DNA of 64,000 bases from Luteimonas sp. MC1572 (GCF_016615815.1 NZ_CP067112.1:124001-188000); one strand, 5' to 3'. Positions 41,868-50,999 are shown, counted from the first letter of the stretch. Translations and numbers: made by a program. Notes: generated by a model from the sequence alone, not told the origin.

Positions 41868-42479
41868 ATGTCCATTTCGCTGACCATCGAGCTCAACGAC
41901 CGCGATCTCGCGCACTTCACCAAGGCCATGGACGCCGCGCGCGCCGCCGCCGCGCACATGGCCCCGGAAGCGGTCGTGGCAGCGGCCGCCACGCTGCTTT
42001 CGACGTCGCAGGGCGTGCACGTGCCCGATTTCGTCCGCGAGCGCCTGCTGCGGCTCGACGACATGATCGCGATGGTCCGCGACGAGGGCTGGGCGCTCGG
42101 CGATGAGGACCGCCAGCGGGTGATGTCGGTGCTGGTGTACTTCGCCGACCCCAGGGACGTGATCCCCGACCACATCGAGGTGCTCGGCTTCCTCGACGAC
42201 GCGATCATGATCGAACTCAGCGTCCGCGAGCTGCAGCACGAGCTCGACGCCTACGACGACTTCTGCGATTTCCGCGAGCACCAGGCGCACAAGCGCGGCA
42301 TCGAGCCTTCGGCCGTGGGCCGCGCCGACTGGCTCGTAGGCCGTCGCGACGAGCTCGTGGAACGCATGCATGCGCGCCGGGAGCGCGATTTCGGCGTCGG
42401 TTACGGCGCGAGCAGCGGCTATCGCAGCCAGAGCAGCTACGTGCGCACCTGGCGCCCCAGCCTGTTCAAGCTGCGATGA
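41868..42479 (+). CDS. YkvA-like (DUF1232) protein with FGVGYGxSSGY tail
   Basis: The 203-residue protein contains a YkvA/DUF1232 core at about residues 50-135: VPDFVRERLLRLDDMIAMV, then SVLVYFADPRDVIPDHIEVLGFLDDAIMIELSVRELQ. A helical region follows (HELDAYDDFCDFREHQAHKRG), then DFGVGYGASSGYRS at 174-187 and a basic/aromatic end. The tail motif also occurs in the 64-residue product 69 bp upstream. DUF1232 proteins have no established function. The stop overlaps the thioesterase ATG (ATGA). Confidence 0.8.
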   Translation: MSISLTIELNDRDLAHFTKAMDAARAAAAHMAPEAVVAAAATLLSTSQGVHVPDFVRERLLRLDDMIAMVRDEGWALGDEDRQRVMSVLVYFADPRDVIPDHIEVLGFLDDAIMIELSVRELQHELDAYDDFCDFREHQAHKRGIEPSAVGRADWLVGRRDELVERMHARRERDFGVGYGASSGYRSQSSYVRTWRPSLFKLR

Positions 42480-42928
42480 GCCAGGCCCCCGCGGCGGACG
42501 CACCGGCCACGGTGTTCCGGCGCACGGCGGACCTCGCCACGCTCAATGCACTGTCCAGCGGCACGGCGATCGAGACGCTGGGCATCGTCTTCACTGAGAT
42601 CGGCAGCGACCATCTGGTGGCGACGATGCCGGTCGATGCGCGCACGCTGCAGCCCTACGGGCTCCTGCACGGCGGCGCGTCGGTGCTGCTCGCGGAAACC
42701 CTCGGCAGCAGCGCCGGCAACCTCTGTGTCGGCGAGGGCGAAGTCTGCGTCGGCATCGAGATCAACGCCAACCACCTGCGCGGCGTGCGTGCGGGCCTGG
42801 TGACCGGCACGGCGCGGCCGCTGCACATCGGTCGCAGCACCCAGGTGTGGGAGATACGCATCGAGGATCCGCGTGGCCGCCTGGCCTGCGTGTCGCGCCT
42901 CACCCTGGCGGTGGTGGCAGCGAGCTGA
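42476..42928 (+). CDS. hotdog-fold thioesterase (PaaI/YdiI-like)
   Basis: This 150-residue protein shows the hotdog pattern with catalytic-site segment PYGLLHGGASVLLAETLGSSAGNLCV, then GIEINANHLRGVRAGLVTGTARPLHIGRSTQVWEIRIEDPRGRLACVSRLTLAV. It matches the YdiI/EntH group, which hydrolyses aromatic or acyl-CoA thioesters. The ATG overlaps the upstream stop by 4 bp, so translation is coupled. The acyltransferase gene follows after 52 bp. Confidence 0.9.
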   Translation: MSQAPAADAPATVFRRTADLATLNALSSGTAIETLGIVFTEIGSDHLVATMPVDARTLQPYGLLHGGASVLLAETLGSSAGNLCVGEGEVCVGIEINANHLRGVRAGLVTGTARPLHIGRSTQVWEIRIEDPRGRLACVSRLTLAVVAAS

Positions 42929-42980
42929 AGGCTTCGCGGCGCCGCTACCCGCGCCTGTGGCCATCCGGTATCTTGCGCGC

Positions 42981-43781
42981 ATGCGTTCCCCCATCGTCCA
43001 CACCGCGCCCGCCGGTGGCCGCCTGCTGCGCGGCTGTCGCCTTGCCGTGCGCACGCCGCTGTTCCTCGGCCACATGCTGGTCCTCCTGCCGCTGACCATG
43101 TTGGTGGTCTGCCTGCCGCTTGCGCGCATCGACGTCGGCGGCGAGCCCCTCGGCCACCGCGTGATCCGTGCCTGGCAGGCCGGCCTGATGCGCGTGTTCG
43201 GCTTCCGCCTGCGGGGGATCGGCACGCCGTCGCCAGGCGCCACGATGTTCGTCGCCAACCATGTCAGCTGGATCGACATCAGCGCGCTGCACAGCCAGCG
43301 GATGATGGGCTTCGTGGCCAAGCGCGAGATCGCCGGCTGGCCGCTGATCGGCTGGCTGGCGAAGCAGGGCGAGACCATCTTCCACGAGCGCGGCAGCCAG
43401 GAGTCGCTCGGCGGCGTGCTGGACGCGATGCTGGCGCGGCTGCGCGGCGGGCACTCCGTCGGCGTGTTTCCGGAAGGCCGTACGCGTGATGGCCACGAGG
43501 TCGGCCCGTTCCATGCGCGCATCTTCCTCGCGGCGGTCGAGGCCGGCGTGCCGGTGCAGCCGGTCGCGCTGCGCTACGGCGCGGGCGGCAGCGCGCAGCA
43601 CGCGGTCGCGTTCGCGCCGCGCGAAAACATGATGCAGAACCTGCTGCGCCTGCTGGGTGAGCCGGCGCGGGATGCCGACGTGATCTTCCTCGAGCCGATC
43701 GCACCGGGGGATGCCGAAGGCCGCGCGCGCATCGCCCGCATCGCGCGCGACCGCATCGACGACGCCATGCGCGGGACGTGA
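42981..43781 (+). CDS. plsC: 1-acyl-sn-glycerol-3-phosphate acyltransferase (PlsC-like)
   Basis: The 266-residue membrane protein has an N-terminal hydrophobic helix (about 27-48). The acyltransferase motif H(X4)D lies in NHVSWID (H94, D99), with FPEGRTR at 163-169 and a VPVQPVALRYG-type strand after it. It transfers an acyl chain to lysophosphatidate in phospholipid synthesis, though specificity for ornithine lipids or other acceptors cannot be excluded. The stop overlaps the next gene (GTGA). Confidence 0.88.
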   Translation: MRSPIVHTAPAGGRLLRGCRLAVRTPLFLGHMLVLLPLTMLVVCLPLARIDVGGEPLGHRVIRAWQAGLMRVFGFRLRGIGTPSPGATMFVANHVSWIDISALHSQRMMGFVAKREIAGWPLIGWLAKQGETIFHERGSQESLGGVLDAMLARLRGGHSVGVFPEGRTRDGHEVGPFHARIFLAAVEAGVPVQPVALRYGAGGSAQHAVAFAPRENMMQNLLRLLGEPARDADVIFLEPIAPGDAEGRARIARIARDRIDDAMRGT

Positions 43782-44770
43782 ACGGCCCGTTCGCCAGCGA
43801 CTACACACCGCCGCGCTGGTTGCGCAACGCGCACGTGCAGTCGGTGCTGGGATCCAGCCCGATGCGCCGCCGCCGCGGCCTGGTGGCGCTGGGCGCCACC
43901 GGCGCGCAGACCGACAGCATGATCATCGACGGCGGCGACGGCGTGCGCCTGCTTGGCCTGCACACCCGCATGCCCGGGGTCGAGCCACGCGGCATGGCGC
44001 TGCTGCTGCATGGCTGGGAGGGCAGTGCCGAGTCGAGCTACATCTGCCTGACCGCCGCGCATTTCCTGGCGCGCGGCTACGACGTGCTGCGGCTCAACTT
44101 CCGCGACCACGGCGATACCCATCACCTGAATCCCGACATCTTCCATTCCGCGCGCATCGACGAGGTGGTGCACGCCGCCACCGACGTGGCGCGACGCCTG
44201 CCGCGGCCGCGCATGGTGGCGGCAGGCTTCTCGCTGGGTGGCAACTTCGCCCTGCGCCTGGCGCTGCGCGCGCCTGCCGCCGGGCTGCGCCTCGATGCCG
44301 TGGCCGCGGTCTGCCCGGTGCTCGACCCGGCCGACACCATGCTGGCGATGGAGCGCGGCTTCCCGCTGTACATGCGCCACTTCGAGAACCGGTGGCGCAG
44401 CTCGCTGGCGCGCAAGCGCGAACTCTTCCCGGACCGCGTCGGCTTCGACCGCGACACCCTGCGGCTGCGCATGCGCGCGCTCACCGAGTGGCTGGTGCTG
44501 CGGCATACCGATTTCGGCAGCCTCGATGCCTACTTCGACCGCTACTCGATCGCCGGCGACAGGCTGGCGGCGCTGCAGGTGCCGGCGGAGATCCTGACCA
44601 GCGCGGATGACCCGGTGATCCCGGTCGCGGGTTTCCGCCAGGCCAGCCTGGCGCCGGACACGCGGCTCGAGATCGCGCGCTGGGGCGGGCACTGCGGCTT
44701 CCTGGAAGGCCCGCGCCTGGACGGTTATGCCGAGCGCTGGGTGGCCGCGCGTCTCGCGGCCCGGGATTGA
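43778..44770 (+). CDS. YheT-type alpha/beta hydrolase
   Basis: The GTG start overlaps the plsC stop. The 330-residue protein matches the YheT/ABHD1-3 family: YTPPRWLRNAHVQSVLGSS at the N-terminus, GMALLLHGWEGSAESSYI (oxyanion), LRLNFRDHGDTHHLNPDIFHSAR and VAAGFSLGGNFALRLA with the nucleophile Ser. TSADDPVIPVAGF supplies Asp and WGGHCGFLEG the His. Its substrate in bacteria is unknown, but short-chain ester or lipid hydrolysis is likely given the acyltransferase partner. Confidence 0.9.
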   Translation: MNGPFASDYTPPRWLRNAHVQSVLGSSPMRRRRGLVALGATGAQTDSMIIDGGDGVRLLGLHTRMPGVEPRGMALLLHGWEGSAESSYICLTAAHFLARGYDVLRLNFRDHGDTHHLNPDIFHSARIDEVVHAATDVARRLPRPRMVAAGFSLGGNFALRLALRAPAAGLRLDAVAAVCPVLDPADTMLAMERGFPLYMRHFENRWRSSLARKRELFPDRVGFDRDTLRLRMRALTEWLVLRHTDFGSLDAYFDRYSIAGDRLAALQVPAEILTSADDPVIPVAGFRQASLAPDTRLEIARWGGHCGFLEGPRLDGYAERWVAARLAARD

Positions 44771-44826
44771 GGGCGGGCTACAATCGCCGCTTTCGGGCGC
44801 CTGCGCCCGCAGCCGACGGATCCACC

Positions 44827-46896
44827 ATGCAGCAAGAGATACTCGACGCGCTGGGGCGTGGCGACAACGACGCCGCGCTCGTGCAGGCCCGTGACCTGGT
44901 CGCGGCCACGCCCGACGATCCCCAGGCGCAGCGCATGCTGGCCCTGGCCCTGCGCGCCGCAGGAGACGTCGCAGGCGCGCGCGAGGCGATCGAACGCGCG
45001 CTGGCGCTGGCGCCGGACGACGCCAGCCTGCACCTCTACCATGCCGGGCTGCTGCTCGGCGGTCGCGACCTGGATGCCGCGCGGGCGGCGCTCGAGACCA
45101 CCATCGGGCTCGATCCCAACAAGTTTTCGGCCTACATCATCCAGGCCCAGCTGGCGATCGCCCGCAACGACCTCGACGAGGCCGAGCGTCTGGTGCAACT
45201 TGCCGCGCGCGTGGCGCCGGACCATCCCACGCTGATGGCGGTGCAGGGCACGCTGCAGCTGCGCAGGGGCAACAGCAAGGAAGCGCTGGCGCTGCTGTCT
45301 TCGGCCGCGCGGCGCGTCCCCGACGACGTGCTGGTCAACCACGCCCTCGGCTTCGCTTACCTCGCCGAAGGACACCTGGCGTTCGCCGAGCAGGCGTTCC
45401 GCAACCTGATCGCGACATCGCCCGCCGCCCAGCGCATGCGCCCGTTGCTCGCCCAGATCGCGCTTCGCCAGGGCCGGCTGGACGATGCCGCCGCGGAGCT
45501 CGCGCCGCTGCTTGCCGATCCGGCGACCGCCACGCCCGGGCTGCGGCGCCTTGCCGGCGAGATCGAACTGGCCGCCGGCCGGGTCGAGCTGGCATTGCCG
45601 CACCTGCGCGTGGCGCTCGCGGCCATGCCCGGGGATCCCGCCACCCTGGCTGCGATCACCGCGGCCTGGCGGCGCAGCGGCGAAGTGGAGGATGCGCGGC
45701 AAACACTGGATGCACTGCTCGCGACATCGCCGGCCAGCGACGCGCTGTGGCGTGCACGCCTTGCCTTCGAGCCGGGCGGCCCGGGAGCCGACGCACTCGT
45801 CGCGCGCTGGCGCCAGCTTCGCCCGGGTTCGATTGCCGCGATGGAAGCCGAGATGCTGGGCCATGTGGCCGCGCGCCGTGTCAATCAGGTCGAAGCCTTG
45901 GCGCGGGAAATCCTTGCGCGCCAGCCCGGCCATCCGGGCGCCGAGATGAGCCTGATCGAGGTGATGCTCGATACCGCGCCGACCGGGGCCATCGAGCGCC
46001 TGGATGCGGCGATCGCCGCGCTGGCACCCGGCGCGGACAGCCGCATGCTGCGTGCCCGGCAGGCGCTCGCGCGCCACCGCGCCGGCGACAGCGCGGGCGC
46101 GCTGGCGCAATGGACCGAACTCCACGCCGAGTCGGCGGCGGAGCGTGTGCCGCTGCACGCGCACTCCGCGCCGCCCGCCGCGTGGCCGGAACAAGCGGCG
46201 CCGCGAGCCGATGCCCCGGCCATCACCTTCCTGTTCGGTGCGCCGGGCTCGCTTGTCGAGCGCCTCGCGCAACTGCTGGCGGCCGTGGTGCCGGACTTCC
46301 GCGACGACCGCTTCAGCTTCACCCCGCCGGACGACGTGTTCCAGAACCTGCCCGCGATCGCGGCGGTCGCGTCCGGCGAGCTCTCCGCCGACAAGGTCGT
46401 GGCGAGCTGGCGTTCGGCGCTGCCGTCGCGCCGCATCGACGGCGCGGTCATCGACTGGCTGCCGATCTGGGACAACGCCTACGCCGCCGTGATGCGCAGC
46501 GCGCTGCCCGAGGCGCGGCTGCTGGTGCCGCTTCGCGACCCGCGCGACATGCTGCTCGACTGGCTGGCGTTCGGTGCCCCCACGCACTTCCGCGTCACGT
46601 CGCCCGACGAGGCCGCGGAATGGCTCGCGCAGGCGCTTGGGCAGATCGCCACCCTGCACGAGCAGGACGTGGTGCCCCATCGCCTGCTGCGCCTCGACGA
46701 CATCGTCGAAGACCCGGTCGCGGTCGCGGCGCAGCTCGGCGCGGCGCTGGACATCACCCTGCCGCCGCCGCCGGCGCATTTCTTCGGTGGGCGGCGCCTG
46801 GCCGCCGGGACATGGCGCGCGTATTCCGACCTGTTGGCCGACGCGTTCGCGCACCTGCATCCGGTTGCGCAGCGGCTCGGCTATCCGCTCGACTGA
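44827..46896 (+). CDS. TPR-repeat protein with sulfotransferase-like C-terminal domain
   Basis: The 689-residue protein has about ten TPR-type repeats over residues 1-450 and a sulfotransferase-like domain after about 475. The 3'-phosphate-binding motif is kept (ARLLVPLRDPRDMLLDWLAFG). The 5'-phosphosulfate loop, normally PRSGTT-like, reads FLFGAPGSLVERL, so PAPS-dependent catalysis is doubtful. TPR-sulfotransferases are common in Xanthomonadales, with unknown acceptors. The PEBP gene starts 13 bp downstream. Confidence 0.8.
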   Translation: MQQEILDALGRGDNDAALVQARDLVAATPDDPQAQRMLALALRAAGDVAGAREAIERALALAPDDASLHLYHAGLLLGGRDLDAARAALETTIGLDPNKFSAYIIQAQLAIARNDLDEAERLVQLAARVAPDHPTLMAVQGTLQLRRGNSKEALALLSSAARRVPDDVLVNHALGFAYLAEGHLAFAEQAFRNLIATSPAAQRMRPLLAQIALRQGRLDDAAAELAPLLADPATATPGLRRLAGEIELAAGRVELALPHLRVALAAMPGDPATLAAITAAWRRSGEVEDARQTLDALLATSPASDALWRARLAFEPGGPGADALVARWRQLRPGSIAAMEAEMLGHVAARRVNQVEALAREILARQPGHPGAEMSLIEVMLDTAPTGAIERLDAAIAALAPGADSRMLRARQALARHRAGDSAGALAQWTELHAESAAERVPLHAHSAPPAAWPEQAAPRADAPAITFLFGAPGSLVERLAQLLAAVVPDFRDDRFSFTPPDDVFQNLPAIAAVASGELSADKVVASWRSALPSRRIDGAVIDWLPIWDNAYAAVMRSALPEARLLVPLRDPRDMLLDWLAFGAPTHFRVTSPDEAAEWLAQALGQIATLHEQDVVPHRLLRLDDIVEDPVAVAAQLGAALDITLPPPPAHFFGGRRLAAGTWRAYSDLLADAFAHLHPVAQRLGYPLD

Positions 46897-46909
46897 TCCG
46901 GAGGATTCC

Positions 46910-47518
46910 ATGCACATCGACAGCACAAGCTTCGCGCACGGCCAGGCCATCCCGGCGGAATTCGCGCTCGGCGCGCCGGGCGGCTTCGGCGGCAACCGCA
47001 ATCCGCAGCTGTCGTGGCGCGACGCGCCGGCGGGCACGCGATCCTTCGCGCTGCTGTGCATCGACACCGACGTGCCCACCGACGCGTCGCTGGTCGGGGC
47101 GGACGGTGTCGAGATCCCGGTGGAGCACGCGCGTGGCGACTTCATCCACTGGGTGATGGTCGACATCCCGGCCGAAGTGCAGGCCATCGCCGCCGGCAGC
47201 TGCAGTGGCGGCGTGGATGCCCGCGGCAAGCGCGCGCCGGCCGGTCCCGCGGGTGCGCGCCAGGGGCTCAACGACTACACCGGCTGGTTCGCGGGCAACG
47301 CCGACATGGCCGGTGACTACTTCGGCTACGACGGCCCGTACCCGCCGGCCAACGACCTGCGCGAGCACCGCTACTTCTTCCGCGTGTTCGCGCTCGACGT
47401 GGCGCGCCTGCCGGTCGAAGACCGCTACACCGGCGGCGATGCGCTGCGCGCCATGCAGGGCCACGTGCTGGCCGAAGCCGCCACCTGGGGCAGCTACAGC
47501 CTGCACGCCGCGGCCTGA
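46910..47518 (+). CDS. YbhB/YbcL family (PEBP-like) protein
   Basis: The 202-residue product has GGAGG ideally placed before the ATG. It carries the PEBP fold markers GGNRNPQLSWRDAPAGTRSFALLCIDTDVP, FIHWVMVDIPAEVQAI, and YFGYDGPYPPANDLREHRYFFRVFALDV, where the DTDVP and GPxPP segments form the anion pocket. Bacterial members are cytoplasmic phospholipid- or small-molecule-binding proteins of uncertain function. It closely follows the TPR-sulfotransferase gene. Confidence 0.92.
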   Translation: MHIDSTSFAHGQAIPAEFALGAPGGFGGNRNPQLSWRDAPAGTRSFALLCIDTDVPTDASLVGADGVEIPVEHARGDFIHWVMVDIPAEVQAIAAGSCSGGVDARGKRAPAGPAGARQGLNDYTGWFAGNADMAGDYFGYDGPYPPANDLREHRYFFRVFALDVARLPVEDRYTGGDALRAMQGHVLAEAATWGSYSLHAAA

Positions 47519-47540
47519 TGCCGCGGCGCGCGGGGCGGCC

Positions 47541-48356
47541 TCAGTCGGCCGACGCCTGCTCCGACTCCACCACCATGTCCAGCACGTACGCGACCGCCGA
47601 CGCATCCGCGGGCACGTCCTTGCGCGGGTAGCGGTCCAGGCGCAGCACGTTGCGGGTGCCCGGCTGGTGGTCGTAGCCCTCGATCTCCTGGTACAGCGGG
47701 CCCCAGTCGCCGGCGCCCGTGCGCAGGCCCGCGCCGTCGTACTGCAGCTCGCGGACCTGCAGGCAGCGATAGTCCGGCATCACCGGGTGGTGGCAGTCGA
47801 CCCGCTCGGCGGCGACCTCGAGGAACACGCGCTCCGGCGCCACGCCGAAACGGGTCCGTGCCGTGGCGGCGCCGATGAAGACCAGCGTGTCGCCGGCGGC
47901 GTTGACCAGTTCCAGGCGCGGCGGATCACCGGCGACCAGGGTCACCGCGTGACCGCCCGCCAGGCGCGTGCCCGCCTCGCGCTCCATCGCCATCAGGGCG
48001 GCGTCGGCACAGGCCATCTGCGTGCTGACCAGCTGCCCGACCGTGAGGTGGACGCCATCGAACGTGGCCTCGCCGCCCATGCGGTTGCAGGTGTTGCCGA
48101 TCGCGATCCGGCCGTCGGCGAAGTCGAGCTGCAGCGGCTTGTCGGGATTGGCGAACAGCGCCGCGATGCGGTCGCCGTCTGCGCTGGTCGCGGCGTCGAG
48201 GTGCCAGTGATGGGCCGCGAGTGCGTCGGCCTGGCCGGGCGCGGGCGTCGCGGCGTTGCCGACGGTTACGGGCGCGGCGGGCGGGGGCGCATCCTGGGGC
48301 GCGCGGGTGCAGGCGGCGAGCGCCAGCGGCAGGACAAGGATCAGCAGTGGCTTCAT
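47541..48356 (-). CDS. META and DUF4377 domain lipoprotein
   Basis: The start MKPLLILVLPLALAAC has GGAG 6 nt upstream and lipobox LAAC. Residues about 50-160 form a META domain (HHWHLDAATSADGDRIAAL, LQLDFADGRIAIGNTCNRMGGEATFDG, LVSTQMACADAALMAMEREAG). Residues about 180-265 form a DUF4377 domain (RVFLEVAAERVDCHHPVMPDYRCLQVRE, WGPLYQEIEGYDHQPGTRNVLRLDRY). META proteins such as HslJ are linked to stress and antibiotic tolerance. The two domains fused in one lipoprotein suggest an envelope-stress role. Confidence 0.87.
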   Translation of the reverse strand: MKPLLILVLPLALAACTRAPQDAPPPAAPVTVGNAATPAPGQADALAAHHWHLDAATSADGDRIAALFANPDKPLQLDFADGRIAIGNTCNRMGGEATFDGVHLTVGQLVSTQMACADAALMAMEREAGTRLAGGHAVTLVAGDPPRLELVNAAGDTLVFIGAATARTRFGVAPERVFLEVAAERVDCHHPVMPDYRCLQVRELQYDGAGLRTGAGDWGPLYQEIEGYDHQPGTRNVLRLDRYPRKDVPADASAVAYVLDMVVESEQASAD

Positions 48357-48424
48357 GGCGTGCTCCATGGACGTGGGTCGGTGTTCAACGCGCAGGCGCG
48401 CGGTGTGGGGTCGCGCCGCGGCCC

Positions 48425-49219
48425 TCAGTCCCCGCTGGGCAGCCACAGCAGCAGGGCCGCGCCCAGCAGGATGCGGTACACCGCGAAGCCGGTGAACCGG
48501 TGGTGCTCGATATAGCCGAGCAGCCACTTCACCACCAGGAATCCGGTCACCGTGGCGGCCGCGAAGGCGATGCCGACGTCGGCCCAGTTCTCGCCGCCGA
48601 CCGCGCCGTCCTGCACGAGTTCCAGGAACGTGTAGGCGCTGGCCGCGAACATGGTCGGGATGCCGACCAGGAACACGAACTCGGCCGCCGCCGGGCGCCG
48701 GTTGAGCCCGAACAGCATGGCGATGAAGATCGCCGCCGCCGAGCGCGAGGTGCCGGGGAACACGCCCGCGACCACCTGCGCCAGGCCCACCAGGATGGCC
48801 ACGGTCCAGGTCACGTCGATGCTCTCGGGGCGGCGTTCGGCCATGCGTTCCGCGACCAGCATCCACACGCCGCCGAGCACCAGCGCCCAGGCGATCGGGG
48901 TCACGGTCTCGGGCAGCTCCCAGCCCAGCAGGCGCACCGGCAGGCCGACGATCGCGGTGACCAGGAACGCGGTGGCGAGCTTCAGCGCGTAGTCGCGGTG
49001 GCGGGCCTCGCCAAGGCCGGTGGCCAGGGCCCAGATGCGCTCGCGGAACACCAGCGTGATCGCCAGGATCGCGCCGGCCTGGATGACGATGTTGAAGAAG
49101 TCCGAGCGCGCGCCCAGCCAGTACTGGGCGATCAGCAGGTGCCCGGTGCTCGAAATCGGCAGGAATTCGGTGAGGCCTTCAAGGATGCCCAGCAGCAGGG
49201 CGGCCAGCGGATCGGTCAT
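48425..49219 (-). CDS. uppP: undecaprenyl-diphosphate phosphatase
   Basis: The 264-residue, roughly eight-helix membrane protein carries both BacA/UppP signatures: the glutamate-rich LLGILEGLTEFLPISSTGHLLIA near the start and VVAGVFPGTSRSAAAIF in the middle. It recycles undecaprenyl diphosphate to the monophosphate carrier needed for peptidoglycan and O-antigen assembly, and confers bacitracin tolerance. MTDPLAALLLG is the usual family start. It diverges from glnA across a 249-bp control region. Confidence 0.96.
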   Translation of the reverse strand: MTDPLAALLLGILEGLTEFLPISSTGHLLIAQYWLGARSDFFNIVIQAGAILAITLVFRERIWALATGLGEARHRDYALKLATAFLVTAIVGLPVRLLGWELPETVTPIAWALVLGGVWMLVAERMAERRPESIDVTWTVAILVGLAQVVAGVFPGTSRSAAAIFIAMLFGLNRRPAAAEFVFLVGIPTMFAASAYTFLELVQDGAVGGENWADVGIAFAAATVTGFLVVKWLLGYIEHHRFTGFAVYRILLGAALLLWLPSGD

Positions 49220-49297
49220 CGGCGCGGAATTCCGTGAATGGGTGGCAGGGCGCGCGGACACAATGCGCGGCGCGGCGGCAGCATAGCGGAAGCGTTA

Positions 49298-49314
49298 CGC
49301 ACCAATCAGGTGCA
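49298..49314 (+). promoter_or_regulatory. NtrC-binding site upstream of glnA
   Basis: CGCACC-AATCA-GGTGCA matches the NtrC dyad TGCACC-N5-GGTGCA in 11 of 12 half-site bases. Its centre is about 93 bp upstream of the -24 element, the distance expected of an enhancer. A half-site GGTGCA (49341-49346) and a 14-bp palindrome CCAGCC-TT-GGCTGG (49355-49368) lie between it and the promoter. Confidence 0.75.
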
Positions 49315-49397
49315 CGAAGCCGTGTTTATCGATCTGTCTTGGTGCAATGTGTCACCAGCCTTGGCTGGAATCCCATAAAATTCAATTGCTTGCGGGT

Positions 49398-49412
49398 TGG
49401 CACGCGGCTTGC
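49398..49412 (+). promoter_or_regulatory. sigma-54 (-24/-12) promoter of glnA
   Basis: TGGCACGCGGCTTGC matches the sigma-54 consensus TGGCAC-N5-TTGC exactly, with GG and GC at the required 12-bp spacing. It ends 56 bp before the glnA ATG, placing the start site near 49424. Together with the upstream NtrC dyad this indicates nitrogen-limitation control. Confidence 0.88.
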
Positions 49413-49468
49413 GTCGATCAACCGGTCAGGGTCGCCCGCGACCCATCCCAATGCCCCAGGAGCCCGCC

Positions 49469-50878
49469 ATGTCCCTCGAACACGTCGAAAAGCTGATCAA
49501 GGACCACAAGGTCGAATTCGTCGACCTGCGTTTCACCGACATGCGTGGCGTCCAGCACCACGTGACCTTCCCGACCTCGATCGTCGAGCCGGCGCTGTTC
49601 GAGGACGGCAAGATGTTCGACGGTTCCAGCATTGGTGGCTGGCGCGGCATCCACCAGTCCGACATGGTGCTGCTGCCCGACGGCAACAGCGCGTTCCTCG
49701 ATCCGTTCACCGCCGATCCGACGCTGGTGATCACCTGTGACGTGCTCGACCCGACCACCATGCAGGCCTACAACCGCGACCCGCGCGGCATCGCGCGCCG
49801 CGCCGAGGCCTACCTCAAGTCCAGTGGCATCGCCGAACAGGCGTTCTTTGGCCCCGAGCCCGAGTTTTTCATCTTCGACTCGGTGCGCTACGCCAACGAC
49901 ATGGGCCACACCTTCTTCCACGTCGATTCGGAAGAGGCCGCGTGGAACTCGGGCCGCGAGTACGAGGGCGGCAACACCGGCTACCGCCCGGGCGTGAAGG
50001 GCGGCTATTTCCCGGTCGCGCCGCTCGACTCGCTGCACGACATCCGCGCCGAGATGTGCAAGACGCTCGAAGCCGTCGGCATCGAAGTGGAAGTGCACCA
50101 CCATGAAGTCGCCAACGCCGGCCAGTGCGAGATCGGCACCAAGTTCAGCTCGCTGGTGCAGAAGGCCGACGAACTGCTGACCATGAAGTACATCGTCAAG
50201 AACGTGGCGCACCGCAACGGCAAGACCGCCACCTTCATGCCCAAGCCGCTGGTCGGCGACAACGGCAGCGGCATGCACGTGCACCAGTCGCTGGCCAAGG
50301 GCGGCGTGAACCTGTTCTCCGGCGACGGCTACGGCGGCCTGAGCCAGACCGCGCTGTGGTACATCGGCGGCGTGTTCAAGCACGCGCGCGCCATCAACGC
50401 GTTCGCCAACTCCAGCACCAACAGCTACAAGCGCCTGGTGCCGGGCTTCGAGGCGCCGGTGATGCTGGCCTACTCGGCGTCCAACCGTTCGGCGAGCTGC
50501 CGCATCCCGTTTGTGTCCAACCCGAAGGCGCGCCGCATCGAGTTCCGCTTCCCGGATCCGATGAATTCCGGCTACCTGATCTTCACCGCGCTGATGATGG
50601 CCGGCCTCGACGGCATCAAGAACCAGATCGACCCGGGTGGCCCGAGCGACAAGGATCTCTACGACCTGCCGCCGGAAGAAGCCAAGGGCATCCCGACCGT
50701 CTGCCATTCGCTCGATCAGGCGCTGGAAGCGCTCGACGCCGACCGCGAGTTCCTCAAGGCCGGCGGGGTGATGAGCGACGATTTCATCGACGCCTACATC
50801 GCGCTGAAGATGAAGGAAGTCACCGCGTTCCGCGCCGCGACCCATCCGCTCGAGTACCAGATGTACTACGCGATCTGA
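49469..50878 (+). CDS. glnA: glutamine synthetase type I
   Basis: The 469-residue enzyme condenses glutamate and ammonia with ATP, the main ammonium-assimilation step. Signatures include [70 protein letters not shown] and SASCRIPFV. The adenylylation Tyr is Y398 in [14 protein letters not shown], equivalent to Tyr397 of the mature enterobacterial enzyme, so GlnE control is expected. AGGAG precedes the ATG. Transcription should start at the sigma-54 promoter at 49398-49412. Unusually for the wider group, no glnK-amtB follows here. Confidence 0.97.
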   Translation: MSLEHVEKLIKDHKVEFVDLRFTDMRGVQHHVTFPTSIVEPALFEDGKMFDGSSIGGWRGIHQSDMVLLPDGNSAFLDPFTADPTLVITCDVLDPTTMQAYNRDPRGIARRAEAYLKSSGIAEQAFFGPEPEFFIFDSVRYANDMGHTFFHVDSEEAAWNSGREYEGGNTGYRPGVKGGYFPVAPLDSLHDIRAEMCKTLEAVGIEVEVHHHEVANAGQCEIGTKFSSLVQKADELLTMKYIVKNVAHRNGKTATFMPKPLVGDNGSGMHVHQSLAKGGVNLFSGDGYGGLSQTALWYIGGVFKHARAINAFANSSTNSYKRLVPGFEAPVMLAYSASNRSASCRIPFVSNPKARRIEFRFPDPMNSGYLIFTALMMAGLDGIKNQIDPGGPSDKDLYDLPPEEAKGIPTVCHSLDQALEALDADREFLKAGGVMSDDFIDAYIALKMKEVTAFRAATHPLEYQMYYAI

Positions 50879-50902
50879 CGATGGGGGCGTCGAGTGCGGG
50901 TG

Positions 50903-50999
50903 CCGGGTGCCAATGCCCTTGAGGGCTCATGTCCCCCGGCGCTGGCCTTGCGGCCAGCGCCTCCTCCTTGACTTCGCCCTCAAGGGCATTGGCACCCGG
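50903..50999 (+). repeat. large palindromic repeat, copy 1
   Basis: The outer arms are perfect 24-bp inverted repeats (50903-50926 and 50976-50999). Inside lies a 10-bp hairpin, GGCGCTGGCC-TTGC-GGCCAGCGCC (50938-50961). Between the stems are two single-strand cores, CTCATGTCCCCCGG (50926-50939) and CCTCCTCCTTGACTTC. The same cores occur in copy 2 with different stems. As glnA mRNA this would fold strongly just 25 nt after the stop. Confidence 0.85.

Noticed and set aside
49341..49346. A second full NtrC dyad upstream of glnA
   Set aside because: Only the GGTGCA half is present; the partner half-site at the required spacing (49330-49335) matches poorly.
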